Shown here: positions 35,420 through 47,065 of the stretch, one piece after another
Layout: each line of letters begins with the position of its first letter
Numbering within the stretch: the first letter of the stretch is position 1
Assembly (NCBI GenBank): GCA_026826555.1
Contig: JAKSZT010054578.1
Span: 753,707 to 817,706 of the forward strand
Origin: Tolypeutes matacus
Lineage: Eukaryota; Chordata; Mammalia; Cingulata; Chlamyphoridae
Length of the DNA stretch: 64,000 nucleotides
Direction: 5' to 3'
Notes under the pieces: generated by a model
What the model saw: only the letters and a program-made list of their open reading frames with translations
Told to the model about the DNA's origin: nothing
Database searches by the model: none
Position numbers and translations under genes: made by a program

Positions 35420-37495
35420 TTACCAAAACCCTTAAAAAAAAAAAAAAAAAAAAAGATCCAATTGGTTTTGACCTGGGGTTTTCCGGGCGAGAAGGCAAAT
35501 CAGAAAGCCATGCTTCCCCTCTCCTGCCTTAGGAGAGATGGCGGGCTCTTGGCTGGGTGTTTCCTGTGGACAGGAATTCCAGTGTCTGCCTCGTCCCTCT
35601 CAGGACTGGGAAGTCTCTCCTGTGGTCTAACCGCCGATCACAACCAGCATGGGCATCCTAATCAGCCCACGCTTGTCCTTGCTGTCCGTTCCCACAGAGG
35701 GAAGGACGCCTCTGTCCTCGAGGCCTTGGCTCCTGACGTTGGGGAGGGCACGGACCCCTTTGAGCAACTGAAGGAGCCGTGGGCCCTCCTCCCAGGCCAC
35801 ATGCTCGTGGCACACAGCCTGGAGTTGCGTTCCAGGGGGCCCCAGGCCTCTCGACCCCATGTCGGGCCCTCCACTGACCACCTCTGCCTGAGGGCATAAA
35901 TGCAAAGAGCCCCCCGCTGCTGAAGTTCCAGGCTACGCCCGGCTGCAGGTGCCCGGCGTGGCCCCAGGTGAACCCTGGACCCGGCCCCAGAGGGGAGCCC
36001 GAGGCCAGCAGGGTCCAGGCAGACCTGAAACAGAACCGCCTCAGTCTGGGTGGCGGACTCAGCCGGGGGGGGGCACCGCCGTCTGACACATCTGCCCACC
36101 CTCTGTGTGCCAGGCAGGGTGCCAGAAGGTTCTACATGCGTGACCTCAGTTCCTCCTCACAAAAATCTGGTGGTGGTGGGGACACTGCTCATTTCTGCTT
36201 TTCGGCTAGAAACATGCCCCGTCAGGATGACATCAGGATCACAAACCGGAACCCCAGCTTTTCCCACCCACCCCCACGACAGGCGAGGTGACCTTTAAGA
36301 GAATTTACCTGAAATCCTGCTCACAAGGGCCCCTGAATGTGCGGGACTGGCTCCTTCAGCCTGCCCTGGCCTCCTGGACCCTCGGGGGGGGGGGCACCAG
36401 AGGCCACTGAGGGGTAGAGCCCTGAGTTCAAAGAAAAACTGTGCAGGCAGCTTAGGATTTCACAGCGTTTTGGAACGAGTCGAGAACCTGGCAGGCTCCT
36501 ATTGGGAAAGCAGGAGGGAGCCTCGCGGAGCTAAGGGGGAGCTTCCAGGCGGCGAACATGGAAGCAAGCGAGGACGTGTTGAGTGGCTGATGCCGAGCTT
36601 CCATCTCAGGCAGGTCTTACCGAGTGCGGCGCGAGAAGACACGGACCTGTGCAGTGTGCTGGTCCATTCCGATCAGCTCCCTCTGCTGGGCCCAAGCGGG
36701 CACATCCCCGGGTGCCATCTCTCTGCAGTTCTGTAGGGCGCGTCCCATCCTATCGGAAGGCCCCTACAGGACAAGTGTTTCTGTTCCCTGGAAAATCCTA
36801 TCTCAGGAAAGGGTCCCTCTTGGCCACGCTCGATGACCTTACTTACCACGCTCCCTTTTGGTCATTTTTCTAATGATCTCCTTGGAAACTTGGCCCGAAA
36901 GCGCCAGCTACCACCATCGATTTCTTCTCTTGTCAGGCAACCGAGTAGGCTCGGTCATTTTGTTCCACTTTTCATTTTCTGTGTTTGTTTCCTTTCCTGA
37001 TTACAGTGAGGTTCACAGGGCGACTATTGAGTGGCTCATGCGTTTGACTCTCTTTCCAAGTCAGGGGATCTATTATTTTTTTTATTTTTATTTTTCGTCT
37101 TGGTCCCCTAGAGATGGTCCATTTCAATTTCATTTTCCTCTTGATTGGCTACTTTAAGACCAACGATCTGTCTTGAAGTTGACAAGGAGTCTGAATGGAA
37201 CACAGTTTGTTCAAGAAATAAAAATACATAGACTGATCATTACAATTAAAAGCATACACCCAACGTGTACGAGCTTGTGCCCATATTCCGTTAAACCAAG
37301 GACCGAGGTCAGGAAATAGGTCTGTCCATTGAAATGTTTGAGCCCGACTGACATCGTGGAGCACCTGAACTGGGTCCCCAGACTTATTAACATAAAAGCA
37401 ACAGAGATCAGGACAGCTTTGCGAAAACCCTGGTGCACAGCTGTCAACCCCAGCCTGGAGGGCACGGAGGGCGACTTAAAGCTCTGTGTCATTAT
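35420..37495. other. Single-copy-like sequence, no gene recognised
   Basis: GC-rich to 36,800, then moderate. No recognisable exon. Confidence 0.35.
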
Positions 37496-37500
37496 TATTA

Positions 37501-37855
37501 TTTTTTTACAGATTTACTTCATTTATTTATGTTTGTGCTCGCTGTCTGTTCTCTGTGTCCATTCGCTGTCTGCTCTCTGTATCTGCTCTTCTCTTTAGGA
37601 GGCACCGGGAACCAAACCTGGGACCTTCCACGTGGGAGAGAGGCTCTCAATCGCTTGAGCCACCTCAGCTCCCTCGTTTGTTGTGTCTCTCATTGTCTTT
37701 CCTCTTTGTGTGTCTTTGTTGCATCATCTTGTTGCGTCAGCTCACCACGCCTGCCCGTTGCGCCAGCTCGCCTTCTCCAGGAGGTACCGAGAACCGAACC
37801 CGGGACGTCCCATGAGGTAGACGAAACCCAATCGCTTGAGCCACATCCGCTTCCC
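37501..37855 (-). mobile_element. Dimeric DAS-type SINE
   Basis: Antisense heads GCCACCTCAGCTCCC and GCCACATCCGCTTCCC, with GGAACCAAACCTGGG and GAACCGAACCCGGG. Confidence 0.88.
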
Positions 37856-37991
37856 ATGATTACTCTTGATCATAAAATAAGGCTGGTTTCATTAGATTTG
37901 GCCTTACGTAGGTGCAGCAAGAATGCTGATTTTCCATGTGGGTTTTTAAAGTTTGCTTTGCTGGTAGTTTTCATAAGGAAACTTGGAGTGG

Positions 37992-38080
37992 ATTTTTTTT
38001 TTTTTTTTGAGATACCAGGGATTGAAGCCGGGACCTCATACATGGGAAGCAGGCACTCAACCTCTGAGCTACACCCGGAC
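37992..38080 (-). mobile_element. DAS-type SINE monomer
   Basis: T run, AGATACCAGGGATTGAAGCC and CTCTGAGCTACACC complement of a head. Shares the GGANTGGATTTTT flank with the next element. Confidence 0.82.
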
Positions 38081-38083
38081 TGG

Positions 38084-38509
38084 ATTTTTTTTTTAAGATT
38101 TATTTATTTACTTTATTTATCCCCCCCGCCCCCCGCTTGCTGTCTGTGTCCATTCGCTGGGTGATCCTCTGTGTCTGTTTCCTGCCCTCTCTTATCCTTC
38201 TTCTCCAGTCTTCACTAGGATTCGATCCTAGGGACCTCCGATGTGGGAGAGAGGTGTTCTGCCACCTGCACCACCTCAGTTCCTGGTGTCTAGCGCGTCT
38301 CGTCTTGGCTCTCTCCGGTGTCTCTCCCTTGCTGTGCCATCATCTTGCCATGTGGCTCGGCACGGCCTGTCTTGCCTCGTGCATGCACGCTGGCCGGTGG
38401 CTCCCCTGCATGCCTTCTATTTTTATTTTACCAGGAGGTCCCGGGAAGCGAACCCGGGTCCCACCATATGGCAGACAGATGTCCAACCACTTGAGCCACA
38501 TCCGCCCCC
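38084..38509 (-). mobile_element. Long dimeric DAS-type SINE
   Basis: Antisense counterpart of the long composite at 21,421 and 59,833: TTCACTAGGATTCGATCCTA, GAGAGGTGTTCTGCCACCTG, linker GCATGCACGCTGGCC, and a second head ending TTGAGCCACATCCGCCCCCT. Confidence 0.88.
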
Positions 38510-38512
38510 TGG

Positions 38513-39219
38513 AATGGATTTTTGAAAGCCTCGCAGTCACCCGCCTGCTTCTTGGCCCACGGCTGCTCAGACCCTGCGGCGCCTCAGTGGACCCGCAGGC
38601 CCGAGGGTGAGGGCGAGGTGGGGTATCTGCTGTGTTCGTGGCTCCCCTGGATCCTTGCCCTGCTGGGAAGCCAGAACCCCTTCCCCAGCCTTCCTCCCAG
38701 CTTCAAGGTCAGTGGGGGGAAAGGGAGGTTTGCTGCAGGGGTGCCTTTCCCATGACCAGGGTCTGGGGACTGAGATAAGGAGGGGACAAGACTGGACTGG
38801 AACTTCCGGAAACGCAGATTCTGCCCCAAGAGCTCAGCAGGTTCCCTGTGGGCCTGCTCCATGGCCACCCGGATGCTGGGGTCTGGGGACTGCCCAAGGG
38901 ACAGAGCCTGTTGATGAGTCCCCCACACACACACTGGCTCCCTAGGCAGGGAGCGATTCGCCAGCAGGCCTGCGCCAGCTCTGAGCACCACGCTGGGCCC
39001 TTCCGAGGGCTTAAGCCAAGGCACCCTGCATGTGGCTTCTAGCAGGGCCTCCGTAGGATGGCTGCAGGTGCCTACAAAGTTGACCTCCTCATTTTTGCAA
39101 AGGCCATCAGCATTTCTTCCTTCCGTGCCTCGATGTCCCCACTTCCTCACTGGTACTTCCAGGCACCACCCTCCAAATAAGCTTCCCACACCCAAGCCTC
39201 ACCCCAGGGCTGCCATGGG
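38513..39219. other. Single-copy-like sequence up to the gap
   Basis: GC-rich, no recognised exon. A minus-strand open frame covers 38,584-39,195 but shows no protease or lectin motif. Confidence 0.3.
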
Positions 39220-39229
39220 NNNNNNNNNN
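39220..39229. other. Assembly gap (10 N)
   Basis: Ten undetermined bases. The right edge begins inside a SINE, so the head of that element is missing. The true gap size is unknown. Confidence 0.98.
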
Positions 39230-39382
39230 CAAAACAAAAAAACAAACAACAAGCAAACAAATGAAAAAGCCAACTCAGGGGAGCCAATGAGGCTTAGTGG
39301 TTGAGCACCGGCTTCCCACATAGGAGGTCCCGGGTTCAATTTCTGGTCCTGCTAGTACCCAGCCCCACAAAAAAAAAAATAA
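39230..39382 (+). mobile_element. DAS-type dimeric SINE, 5' part lost in the gap
   Basis: AACAAACAACAAGCAAACAA linker, then a second head GGGGAGCCAATGAGGCTTAG, GGGTTCAATTTCTGG and an A-rich tail. Confidence 0.82.
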
Positions 39383-39384
39383 AA

Positions 39385-39520
39385 AAGAATAATGGTAGGA
39401 AACTTTTCAAATTTATAAGACAGAAATCTGACACATTCAAGAGGCTCAACAAACTCCAAGACAAACACAGAGTGCCACACCAAGATACATATTAAATTGT
39501 AAAAATAAATTGTGGTAGGA
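39385..39520 (+). mobile_element. L1 ORF1 3' remnant
   Basis: AGACAGAAATCTGACACATTC and AGAGGCTCAACAAACTCCAAG follow L1 ORF1 end patterns. Confidence 0.5.
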
Positions 39521-40078
39521 TTATGGGAAGATGGGGATGGACTGCCAGGCAGAGCTGAATGCCCTCACACAAACAACGGAGAAAGGGCCAGAAGCTGTCC
39601 AGGAGAGCTGCCGTGGGGGTCGGCAGACCAGGACAGTGCTACACAACTGCCAGGAGGGTGAGGGGCAGAGACGAAGAAGCCGACACGACAAACCTGAGTT
39701 ACCAAGTCCCGGTGGCAGCCGGGAGGGGCTCCCCTTCCCCGCCCCCCAGGTACCAAGCCCGGGTGAAACCCCTGGATCCCTGCAGCTGACTGAGAGGAAC
39801 AGACGTCTTCCTCCCTGTCAGCTGTTCCAAGGGAAAAGGGGGGCAGCGTTTCTTCAGTGAACTCGGCCAGCAGAGCCCCCTTTGAACAGGGAAGCAGGGG
39901 CGGAAACACCTGCATGGACAGGTGCGCCGTCTAGCGCCATCTGCTGGCCGGTCTGGAAACTGCATGGACAAAAACCTCTCTCTGGATCCAACCCCTGGGA
40001 GAAAATCTGCTTCCCACTAGTGAGTCCCGGGCCCGATTTTGAAAACTTAAGCTCAGCAATTTTAAAAACTGAGAATAT
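39521..40078. other. Unclassified sequence
   Basis: GC-moderate, no gene recognised. It may be the 5' part of an old L1 (GCAGCTGACTGAGAGGAACA, TCTAGCGCCATCTGCTGGCC). Confidence 0.3.
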
Positions 40079-40437
40079 GGCAAGCAGATGTGGCTCAAGT
40101 GATTGAGCTCCCACCTACCACATGGGAGGTCCCGGGTTCAGATCCTGGTACCTCCAAAAGAGGATGAGCAATACAGCGAGTTGACACAATGGGCTAGCAC
40201 AGCCAGTGGACACAAGATGATGCAACAAAGAGACACAAAGAGGAAAACACAATGAGAGACACAGCAAAACAGGGAGCAGAGGTGACCCAAGAAGCAATTA
40301 GGCACCTCCCTCCACATGGGAGGTCCTGGGTTCAGTTCTAGTGCCTCCAAAAAGAAGATGCACACACAATGAACAGACAAAGCAAACTCAAACAATGAGG
40401 GGGAAATAAATAAATAAATAATGATAATATAAAAAAA
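40079..40437 (+). mobile_element. Dimeric DAS-type SINE
   Basis: Heads GCAGATGTGGCTCAAGTGAT and GGGAGCAGAGGTGACCC, tail GGGGGAAATAAATAAATAAA. ACTGAGAATA occurs on both sides as a duplication. Confidence 0.88.
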
Positions 40438-40706
40438 AGACTGAGAATAAGTTGAAGCAAATATCAAAGAAGCGCTGTGGGAAAATAATAATAATAATAA
40501 GCAAGGGAGAGAAATTAGCCATCAGAGTAAATACACCAACATATCCTGAAGAGATACAGGATTAAATACAATTAATCAGTGATAATCACACAACTCTCTT
40601 AAATCACTTCAAAGAATTTAAAGAAAATATGAATAAAGAAGTAAAGGATATTAAGAAGACACTGGAAGAGCATAAAGAACAACTTGAAAGCCTGCAAAGA
40701 AAAGTC

Positions 40707-40855
40707 GGGAGTGGAGGTGGCTCAAGCAATCAGGCGCCTCCCTCCCACATGGGAGGCCCCAGATTCGGTTCCTGGTGCTTCCTGAAAAAGAAGACAAGTG
40801 GACAACGAGTGCAAACAATGAGGGGGGAAGAAATAAATAAATAAATCTTTAAAAA
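40707..40855 (+). mobile_element. DAS-type SINE
   Basis: GGGAGTGGAGGTGGCTCAAG head, TTCGGTTCCTGGTGC B-box, GGAAGAAATAAATAAATAAA tail. Confidence 0.87.
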
Positions 40856-40913
40856 AAGAAACAGACCTTATGGGAATGACAGACACAACGGACAAGATTC
40901 AAAATACATTAGA

Positions 40914-41306
40914 GGGAGCAGATGTGGCTCGAGCAATTGGGCTCCCACCTACCACATGAGAGGCCCTGCATTCGATTCCCGGGGCCTCCTGGTGAAAGCA
41001 AGCTGGCCTGTTCCGCAGAGAGCTGACAGCCCATGCCGCGGAGAGCTGACTGCCCGTGCCACGGAGAGCTGACGCAGCAAGATGACACAACAAAGAGAGA
41101 TGCAGAGGAGAGACAGTGACAGACATGGTAGACCAGGGCTATGAGGTGGCTCAAGCATAACAGAGGTCCCAGGATCGGTTCCTGGTGCCTCCTAAAAAGA
41201 TAAAGATGAAAAGAAAAGACAAGCAGACACGGAAAGAGCACACAGCAAATGGACACAGAGAGCAGACAGTGAGTGCAAAATCAACAATGGGGGGGGGGAT
41301 AAAGTA
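40914..41306 (+). mobile_element. Long dimeric DAS-type SINE with internal tandem units
   Basis: Head GGGAGCAGATGTGGCTCGAG. Its linker has about 2.5 repeats of a 25-base unit containing CGGAGAGCTGA (41,015-41,075). Second half at about 41,135 (ACCAGGGCTATGAGGTGGCT). Confidence 0.87.
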
Positions 41307-41819
41307 ACTGGCAATGGAATTACACAATAAAGTGTTTAAAAAAATACACGAGAGCAGATTTGAATTGCTTGAAGACAAAATTAGTGATTTTGGAGACAGA
41401 ACACCTGAACTGGAAAAGACAGGAGAACAGAAAAAAAAAAAAAAAAAGAATGGAAAAGAGAAAGAAAGAATATTTGAGGAAATAATGACTGAAAACTTCC
41501 CAACCTTTATGAAGGACATAAATATCAATATCCAAAGAGGACAATGCATCCCCAAACAGAATAAATCTGAATAGACCTACCCCGAGACACCTGCTATTCA
41601 GAATGACAAATATTAGAGATAAAGAGAGGATTCTGAAAGCAGCAAGAGAAAAGCAGAGCATCACATACAAGGGAAACTTGATAAGATTAAGTGCCGACCT
41701 CTCATCAGAAACCATGGAGGAGAGAAGAAAGTGGTATAATGTATTTAAGGTACTTAAAGAGAAAAACTGCCAGCCAAGAATTCTGTATCAGCAAAGCTGC
41801 CCTTCAAAAATGAGGGTGA

Positions 41820-41919
41820 TGGGGTCGGATGTGGCTCAACTGGTTGGGCGTCCGTCTCCCAAATGGAGGGACCCAGGTTCAATCCCCGGGACCTCCCGGT
41901 AAAAAAAAAAAAAAAAAAA
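41820..41919 (+). mobile_element. DAS-type SINE monomer with target-site duplication
   Basis: GGGGTCGGATGTGGCTCAAC head, GGTTCAATCCCCGGGACC and an A run. AAAAATGAGGGTGA occurs on both sides. Confidence 0.9.
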
Positions 41920-42164
41920 AATGAGGGTGAGCTCAAAGTCTTCACAGACAAACTAAAACTGATAGAGTATGTTACCAAAAGACCAGGTTTGCAAGAGATA
42001 CTAAAGGGGGTGCTGCAGACTGAAAGGGAAAAACATGGGTGAAAGATTTGGAGAAAAGTTTAGAAATGAAGATTATTAGTAGGAACGGTAAAGTAAAGGA
42101 TAAGAAGACAGACAATAGAACAATATGACAACAGAGAGCCGAAGGACAAAAGGGATGAAGGAAT

Positions 42165-43328
42165 TTGAAGTTTTCAAGTAGCCCTTCATATCTATCCAAT
42201 GAACCCTGAAATAGGGAAGGAAGACCTTTCTTGGGCAAGAACACCCCCGGGAGGAGCAGAAAGTGGCACAGAGGATTAAAAAGAGTGAATCACCAGCAGA
42301 AGTAACAGATTTCTCACCAAAGTCAATTCCTGAAAGTGACGAGCTTGTTGCTGTTTGTGCAGCTATTGCCGAGAAACAAAAGAAGCTTCAACTAATAAAA
42401 CAATGGTTATTGTGTCTGCTTCTGGGACTGTAAGAGACTGTAACTGAGGAGGAAGATGGCGCCCCAACACCAGATGGCTCTGTTCTTACCAAAGCCCAAT
42501 GAAGGAAAATGCATAGCATTAATTATAAGAATCTGCCCTTTTGGATTATCGGTTAAAGTTGTAGACATAGGGACATTTATTCTGGAGAAACAGGGAAAAA
42601 CTCCTGTTTATAAGATAAGTTTTTCAGATGAAGCTTATCAATCTAAATGGTAGCATTATTGTATAGTGTTTGGACTATGTTTTGTAGAAGTTATGGTTTA
42701 CACTTAAGATTAGAGCTTTGAGCAAAACGTTTTTGATGTATAAATTTAATTTAATCCAAATACGTAGATGGTTACATTTTAAAGACACAACTTGAAAAGC
42801 AAATTCTTGAATGGTAAATAACTTGGCCAGTGTTATTAAAATGTTGACTCACTGACTTTTGTTTTATGATAAAGGAAATAAGTGATTGCTTTCTCTCTCA
42901 TAAATATATTACTGTTACTATTCACTCTGTTTTCCTTGCTTCTGTAGAGTAAGTTTGTCAGGAGGCTTAAAGGCTTTTAAATATTCATTTTGATTCCAAG
43001 TTGTGGTTTTGTTATATGTGGAATCTTTGAAAGTTCAGCCAAAAATGCATGCAAATGTGAACATTCTGAAGTTTCCCTAAATTCTGATTTGTGCTTAAGT
43101 TTCTGGCTTTAAAGAAGTTAGGGTTTAACAATGGTAGCTGCTCCTTCAGTATTTGTTAGATGTGTGAAGCACTGATAAATGTCACAATGATGGTTTTATT
43201 TTTCAGATTACTATTGTAGTAGGTTAGTCCTTACCACAAGTGAGTCATTTTTTTAAATGTGCATTTCTTTTAGAGTGGATTTTACAGATACATCATAATA
43301 AATTGTATTGCTACATTTTAAAAAATAG
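42165..43328 (+). pseudogene. Unidentified retrocopy-like insertion in L1
   Basis: An L1 reading is interrupted near 42,160 and a different L1 part resumes after 43,330. The block between is not L1 or SINE. Its first third has a clearly codon-like frame from about 42,211 to 42,387. That frame includes REEQKVAQRIKKSESPAEV and SIPESDELVAVCAAIAEKQ and then shifts. A further shift would give TVTEEEDG-like and PTPDGSVLTKAQ-like pieces near 42,440-42,500. In-frame stops (for example near 42,190-42,210) break it. The last part is AT-rich like a 3' UTR and ends with AATAAA (about 43,298) and a short A-rich run. This is what a decayed processed pseudogene looks like. I do not recognise the parent gene. 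Confidence 0.45.
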
Positions 43329-43378
43329 GGGATGATGTGGGAGAGGGAGGGGGGTACATGGGAATCCCTCATACTTTT

Positions 43379-43472
43379 TTTTTTTTTTTTAACCGGGAGG
43401 TCCCGGGGATCGAACCCAGGTCCTTCCATATGGGAGACGGAGGCCCAACCATTTGAGCCACATCCGCCCCCT
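43379..43472 (-). mobile_element. DAS-type SINE monomer with target-site duplication
   Basis: T run, GGATCGAACCCAGG and TTGAGCCACATCCGCCCC. CCCTCATACTTTT flanks it at 43,366-43,378 and 43,473-43,485. Confidence 0.92.
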
Positions 43473-43485
43473 CCCTCATACTTTT

Positions 43486-46400
43486 GATGTAACTTTTCTG
43501 TAATCTAAAACCTCTTTTAAAATGAAGTTTATTGTATTTTAAAAATTAAAAAATAATTTGTAAAAACTAACGACAGAGAGACCTTGAAAACAGCAAGGGA
43601 CAAGCAGCTTGTCAAGTACAAGAGACCCTCAAGAAGATTAACTGCTGATTTCTGAAATAGAAAACTGTGAACCAATAAACTATTTTTCAAAAATGGAAGA
43701 GAGGGAAGCGGCAGTGGCTCACGGGATTGGGCTCCCGTCTACCACATGGGAGGCCTCGGGTTTGATTCCCAGGGCCTCCTGGTGAAGGCAAGCTGGCCCG
43801 CGCCGCGGAGAGCTGATGGCCCGCGCCGCGGAGAGCTGATGGCCCGCGCCGCGGAGAGCTGGCGCAGCAAGATGACGCAACAAAGCGAGACGCAGAGGAG
43901 AGACAGTGAGAGATGCAGCAGACCCGGAGATGAGGTGGCTCGGGCGATGGAGTGCCTCTCTCCCACACCGGAGGTCCCGGGATCAGTTCCTGGTGCCTCC
44001 TAAAGAGAAAAACAGACGTGGAAAACACACGGCGAATGGACACAGGGAGCAGACAGCGAGTGCAAAAACAACAAGGGCGGAGGGGGAATAAATAAATAAA
44101 ATAAATAAAAAATAAATGAATAAATGAAAGAGAATTCAGCTGTTGCCAGATAAGCAAAAAGCTGCGAAAGTTCATTGCTGAAGACCTGCATGACACGGAA
44201 GTCTAAAGGGGCTCCTAGAGGCAGATATTGAAGGACTAGAGAGGAACTCAAAGTCATCCATGGACATGAGGGACACTGGCGAAGGAAACTGCGTCGGTAA
44301 ACAGAAAAGCCAGTGTTTGGGGTTTGTCACTGTCTTTTTCCCTGCCTGATTTAAAGACAAGCGCACAATAATTATAAACCTGTGTTGACAGGCACTCAGT
44401 GGATAAAGCAGTGAATTGTGACGATGACCACCTAAGAGCCAGGGACAGAGGTCTACAGGAGCAGAGTGGGGTTAATTCAAACCAGATTGTTACAAGTTTC
44501 AGATGCTAATCACAACCCCAGGGCAAACACTAGGAATCACTGAAAAAATTACAGAAAGGAAATGAGAAGGGGATTAAACACACACACTAAAAAGTCAGTT
44601 AAACACAAAAGGAGGAGGAAATGGGCAAGAAAAAAGATATGACATAGAAATCAAATAGCAAAAGAGTAGACTTGAGTCCTTCCCTATCAGTAATTACTTC
44701 TAAGATGAATGTATTAAATTGTCCTGTTAAAAGGCAAAGATTGGCAGAATGTCGTGTCGAAGAGACCCGCTTTAGAGCCAAACACAAAGAGGAGGATGTG
44801 AAAAGATGGAAAAAGATATTCTGTGTAATAGTAATCAAAAGGCAGCTGAGGAGGCTACACTAGTAACAGACCTTAGAGACTCTAATTCAAAAATTAGAGA
44901 CAAAGAAGGACATATATATTGACAGGAGAGTGAACTCATTTAGAAGATATAGTAATTATAAATATATACACTTTTCAACAGGACCCCAAAGCATATGAAG
45001 AAAAACTGGCAGAATTGAAGTGAGAACTACACAGTTCTACTGTAATAGTAGGGATTCCAATAACCCACTTTCAATAAAGGACGGAACAACCATCCATAAG
45101 GTCAGTTCGGAGACAGAGGCCTTGCAAGCAGACTTGACCCCAGAGACAGACACACTATACTTCACCCAACAATAAACAGAAAAGGACGTGGATGTCTAAC
45201 ATAGTACTGGGAGTTCTAGCTCCAGCAATCAGGCAAGAAGAAGAAATAAAAGGAATCCAAATTGGAAAGGAGGAAGTTAACTATCTTTGTTCACAAATGA
45301 CATGATCTTATATACAGAAAATTCAAAGGAATACACATGAAAGTATGGACAGATGAATTCAGCAAAGCTGCAGGATAAAAGATCAACACACAAAATTCAG
45401 TTCTATTCTAAATACTAACAATGAACCATCTATAAAGTATATAAAGAAAACAATTCCATTTACAATAGCATCTCAAAGAATACTTAGGAATAAATTTAAC
45501 CAAATGTAAGACTTGTACACTAACAACAAAACATTCCTAAAAGAAATTTGAAAAACACCTAATTAAGTGGAGAGAGAGCCCATGTTTATGGATGGGAAGA
45601 CTAAGTATTGTTAAGATGGCACCACGCCCAAAACAACACACAGATTCAATGCAATCCCTATCCAAATCCCAAGGACCTTTTTGGCAGAAATGGAAAAGCC
45701 AATCCTAAAATTCATATGGAATTGCAATGGGCCCCAAATAACCACACAATCTCGAAAAAGAACAAAGCGGGAGGTCTCACACGTCCTGACTTCTAGGCTT
45801 TCTACAAAGCTACTGTAATCAAAACAGTGTGGCCCTGCCTAAGGACAGACGTGTGGACAATGGAAGGGAATTACAAGTCCAGAGAGAAACTCTCATGCCT
45901 ATGGTCCGCTGCTTTTTAACAAGGGTGCCAAGACTATTCCACGGGGGGAAAGCAGTCTCTTCAACAAATGGTACAGGGACAGCTGGACATGCAGAAGAAT
46001 GGAGCTGTACCCCTTCCTCACGCCCTAGACAAAAAGTAATGCAAAATGGGTCCAAGACATTTATGCAAGAGCTAAAACTATAAAACTCTTAGAAGAAAAC
46101 ATAGGGGTAAATCTTCATGACCTTGGATCTGGCAGTGGATTCTTAGACATAGCACCAAAAGCACAAGCAACAAAAGAAACAAATAAACAGATTGGACTTC
46201 CTCAAAATTAAAAAGAAATGTGTACATCAAAGGATACTATCAGAGAGTAAAAAGAAAATCCACAGAACAGGAGAGAATATTTGCAAATCATTTATCTCAT
46301 AAGGGTCTAGAATCCAGAATATGCAAGGAACTCTTACAACACAACAACAAGACAACGTAATTTAAAAATGGACAAAAAAAAAAAATGGACAAAGGACTTC

Positions 46401-46620
46401 AATAGACATTTCTCCAAAAAGATATACAAATGGCTAATGAGCATAGGAAAACATGCTCAGCCTCATTAGTCATTAAGGAAATGGAAATCAAAACCTCAAT
46501 GAGATACCAATTAGGATAACCATAATAGTAAAACAAAAAATAAAAAATAGAAAGTGAGAAGTATTGATAAGGACGTGGAGAAGCTGGAACCTTGTACATT
46601 TCTGGTGGGAATGCAAACGG
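43486..46620 (+). mobile_element. Old L1 fragments (ORF1 end to ORF2)
   Basis: AAACAGCAAGGGACAAGCAG, GATGAATGTATTAAATTGTC, CATAGTACTGGGAGTTCTAG, TCAGGCAAGAAGAAGAAATA, AGACCTGTACACT-like and CCAAGACTATTCCACGGGGG. All frames are broken. A SINE lies at 43,702-44,123. Confidence 0.75.
43702..44123 (+). mobile_element. Long dimeric DAS-type SINE with internal tandem units
   Basis: Head GGGAAGCGGCAGTGGCTCAC. Linker with three GCCGCGGAGAGCTG units at 43,800-43,862. Second half GAGATGAGGTGGCTCGGGCG. Flanked by AATGGAAGAGA and AATGAAAGAGA. Confidence 0.9.
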
Positions 46621-46792
46621 TGTAGCATTTGGGCTCCAGCCTACCACATGGGAGGTCCCGGGTTCAGTTCCTGGTGCCTCCTAAAGAGCAGACACAGAGA
46701 GCACACAGCAAATGGATGCAGAGAGCAGACAGCGAGCACAAAGAAAGAGGTGAGGGCGGGGGAGAAATAAATAAAAATAGATCTTCAAAAAA
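46621..46792 (+). mobile_element. DAS-type SINE, head truncated
   Basis: Begins TTTGGGCTCCAGCCTACCAC, then GGGTTCAGTTCCTGGTGCC and GGGAGAAATAAATAAAAATA. Confidence 0.8.
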
Positions 46793-46794
46793 GA

Positions 46795-47065
46795 AAAACG
46801 GACAAGTATTGCATGACTCCAATTACAGGGAATGTCCCGAATAGGCAAATGTTTAGAGACAGGCAGTAGATTAGTGGTTGCCAAGGGCTGGTGTCTGTGT
46901 GGGAATTGGGGTAACAAGGAAGGAATCTGGGGGGGGGGGGTTCTTTTTGGAATGATGAAAACGTTCTGTAATTAGATAGTGGTGATGGCCACACAACTTG
47001 TGAATATACTTAAAAAGTGCCAAATCATACCTTTTAAAGGAGTAAATTTTATGGTTTTGTTAATT
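46795..47065 (+). mobile_element. L1 3' end
   Basis: GACAAGTATTGCATGACTCC, GAATGATGAAAACGTTCTGT, AATTAGATAGTGGTGATGGC and AAATCATACCTTTTAAAGG. It lies just beyond the last PRSS21 exon found, within what would be intron 4. Confidence 0.75.

Larger units (their letters stand above)
40480..42164 (+). mobile_element. L1 ORF1 region, broken by SINEs
   Basis: Frames at 40,629-40,700 and 41,314-41,574 give coiled-coil-like and ORF1-like peptides (KEVKDIKKTLEEHKEQLESL, GDRTPELEKT, ENFPTFMKDINI). 41,603-41,800 continues (SSETMEERRKWYNVFKVL). Stops and three SINEs break it. Confidence 0.78.

Noticed and set aside
35658..36099. Overlapping minus-strand frames of about 145 aa
   Set aside because: No motif, no splice context, composition-driven.
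38584..39195. 203-aa minus-strand frame checked as a possible missing PRSS21 exon
   Set aside because: No GDSGGP, no conserved Cys spacing and no similarity to any protease exon.
40914..41306. Regular short repeats as a possible CRISPR-like array
   Set aside because: The units are the linker minisatellite of a mammalian SINE in a eukaryotic genome, with no unique spacers.
43702..44123. tRNA-like heads of the SINEs as candidate tRNA genes
   Set aside because: The A-box and B-box-like elements sit in repetitive SINE bodies with A-rich tails and target-site repeats; no cloverleaf with a proper acceptor stem was seen.
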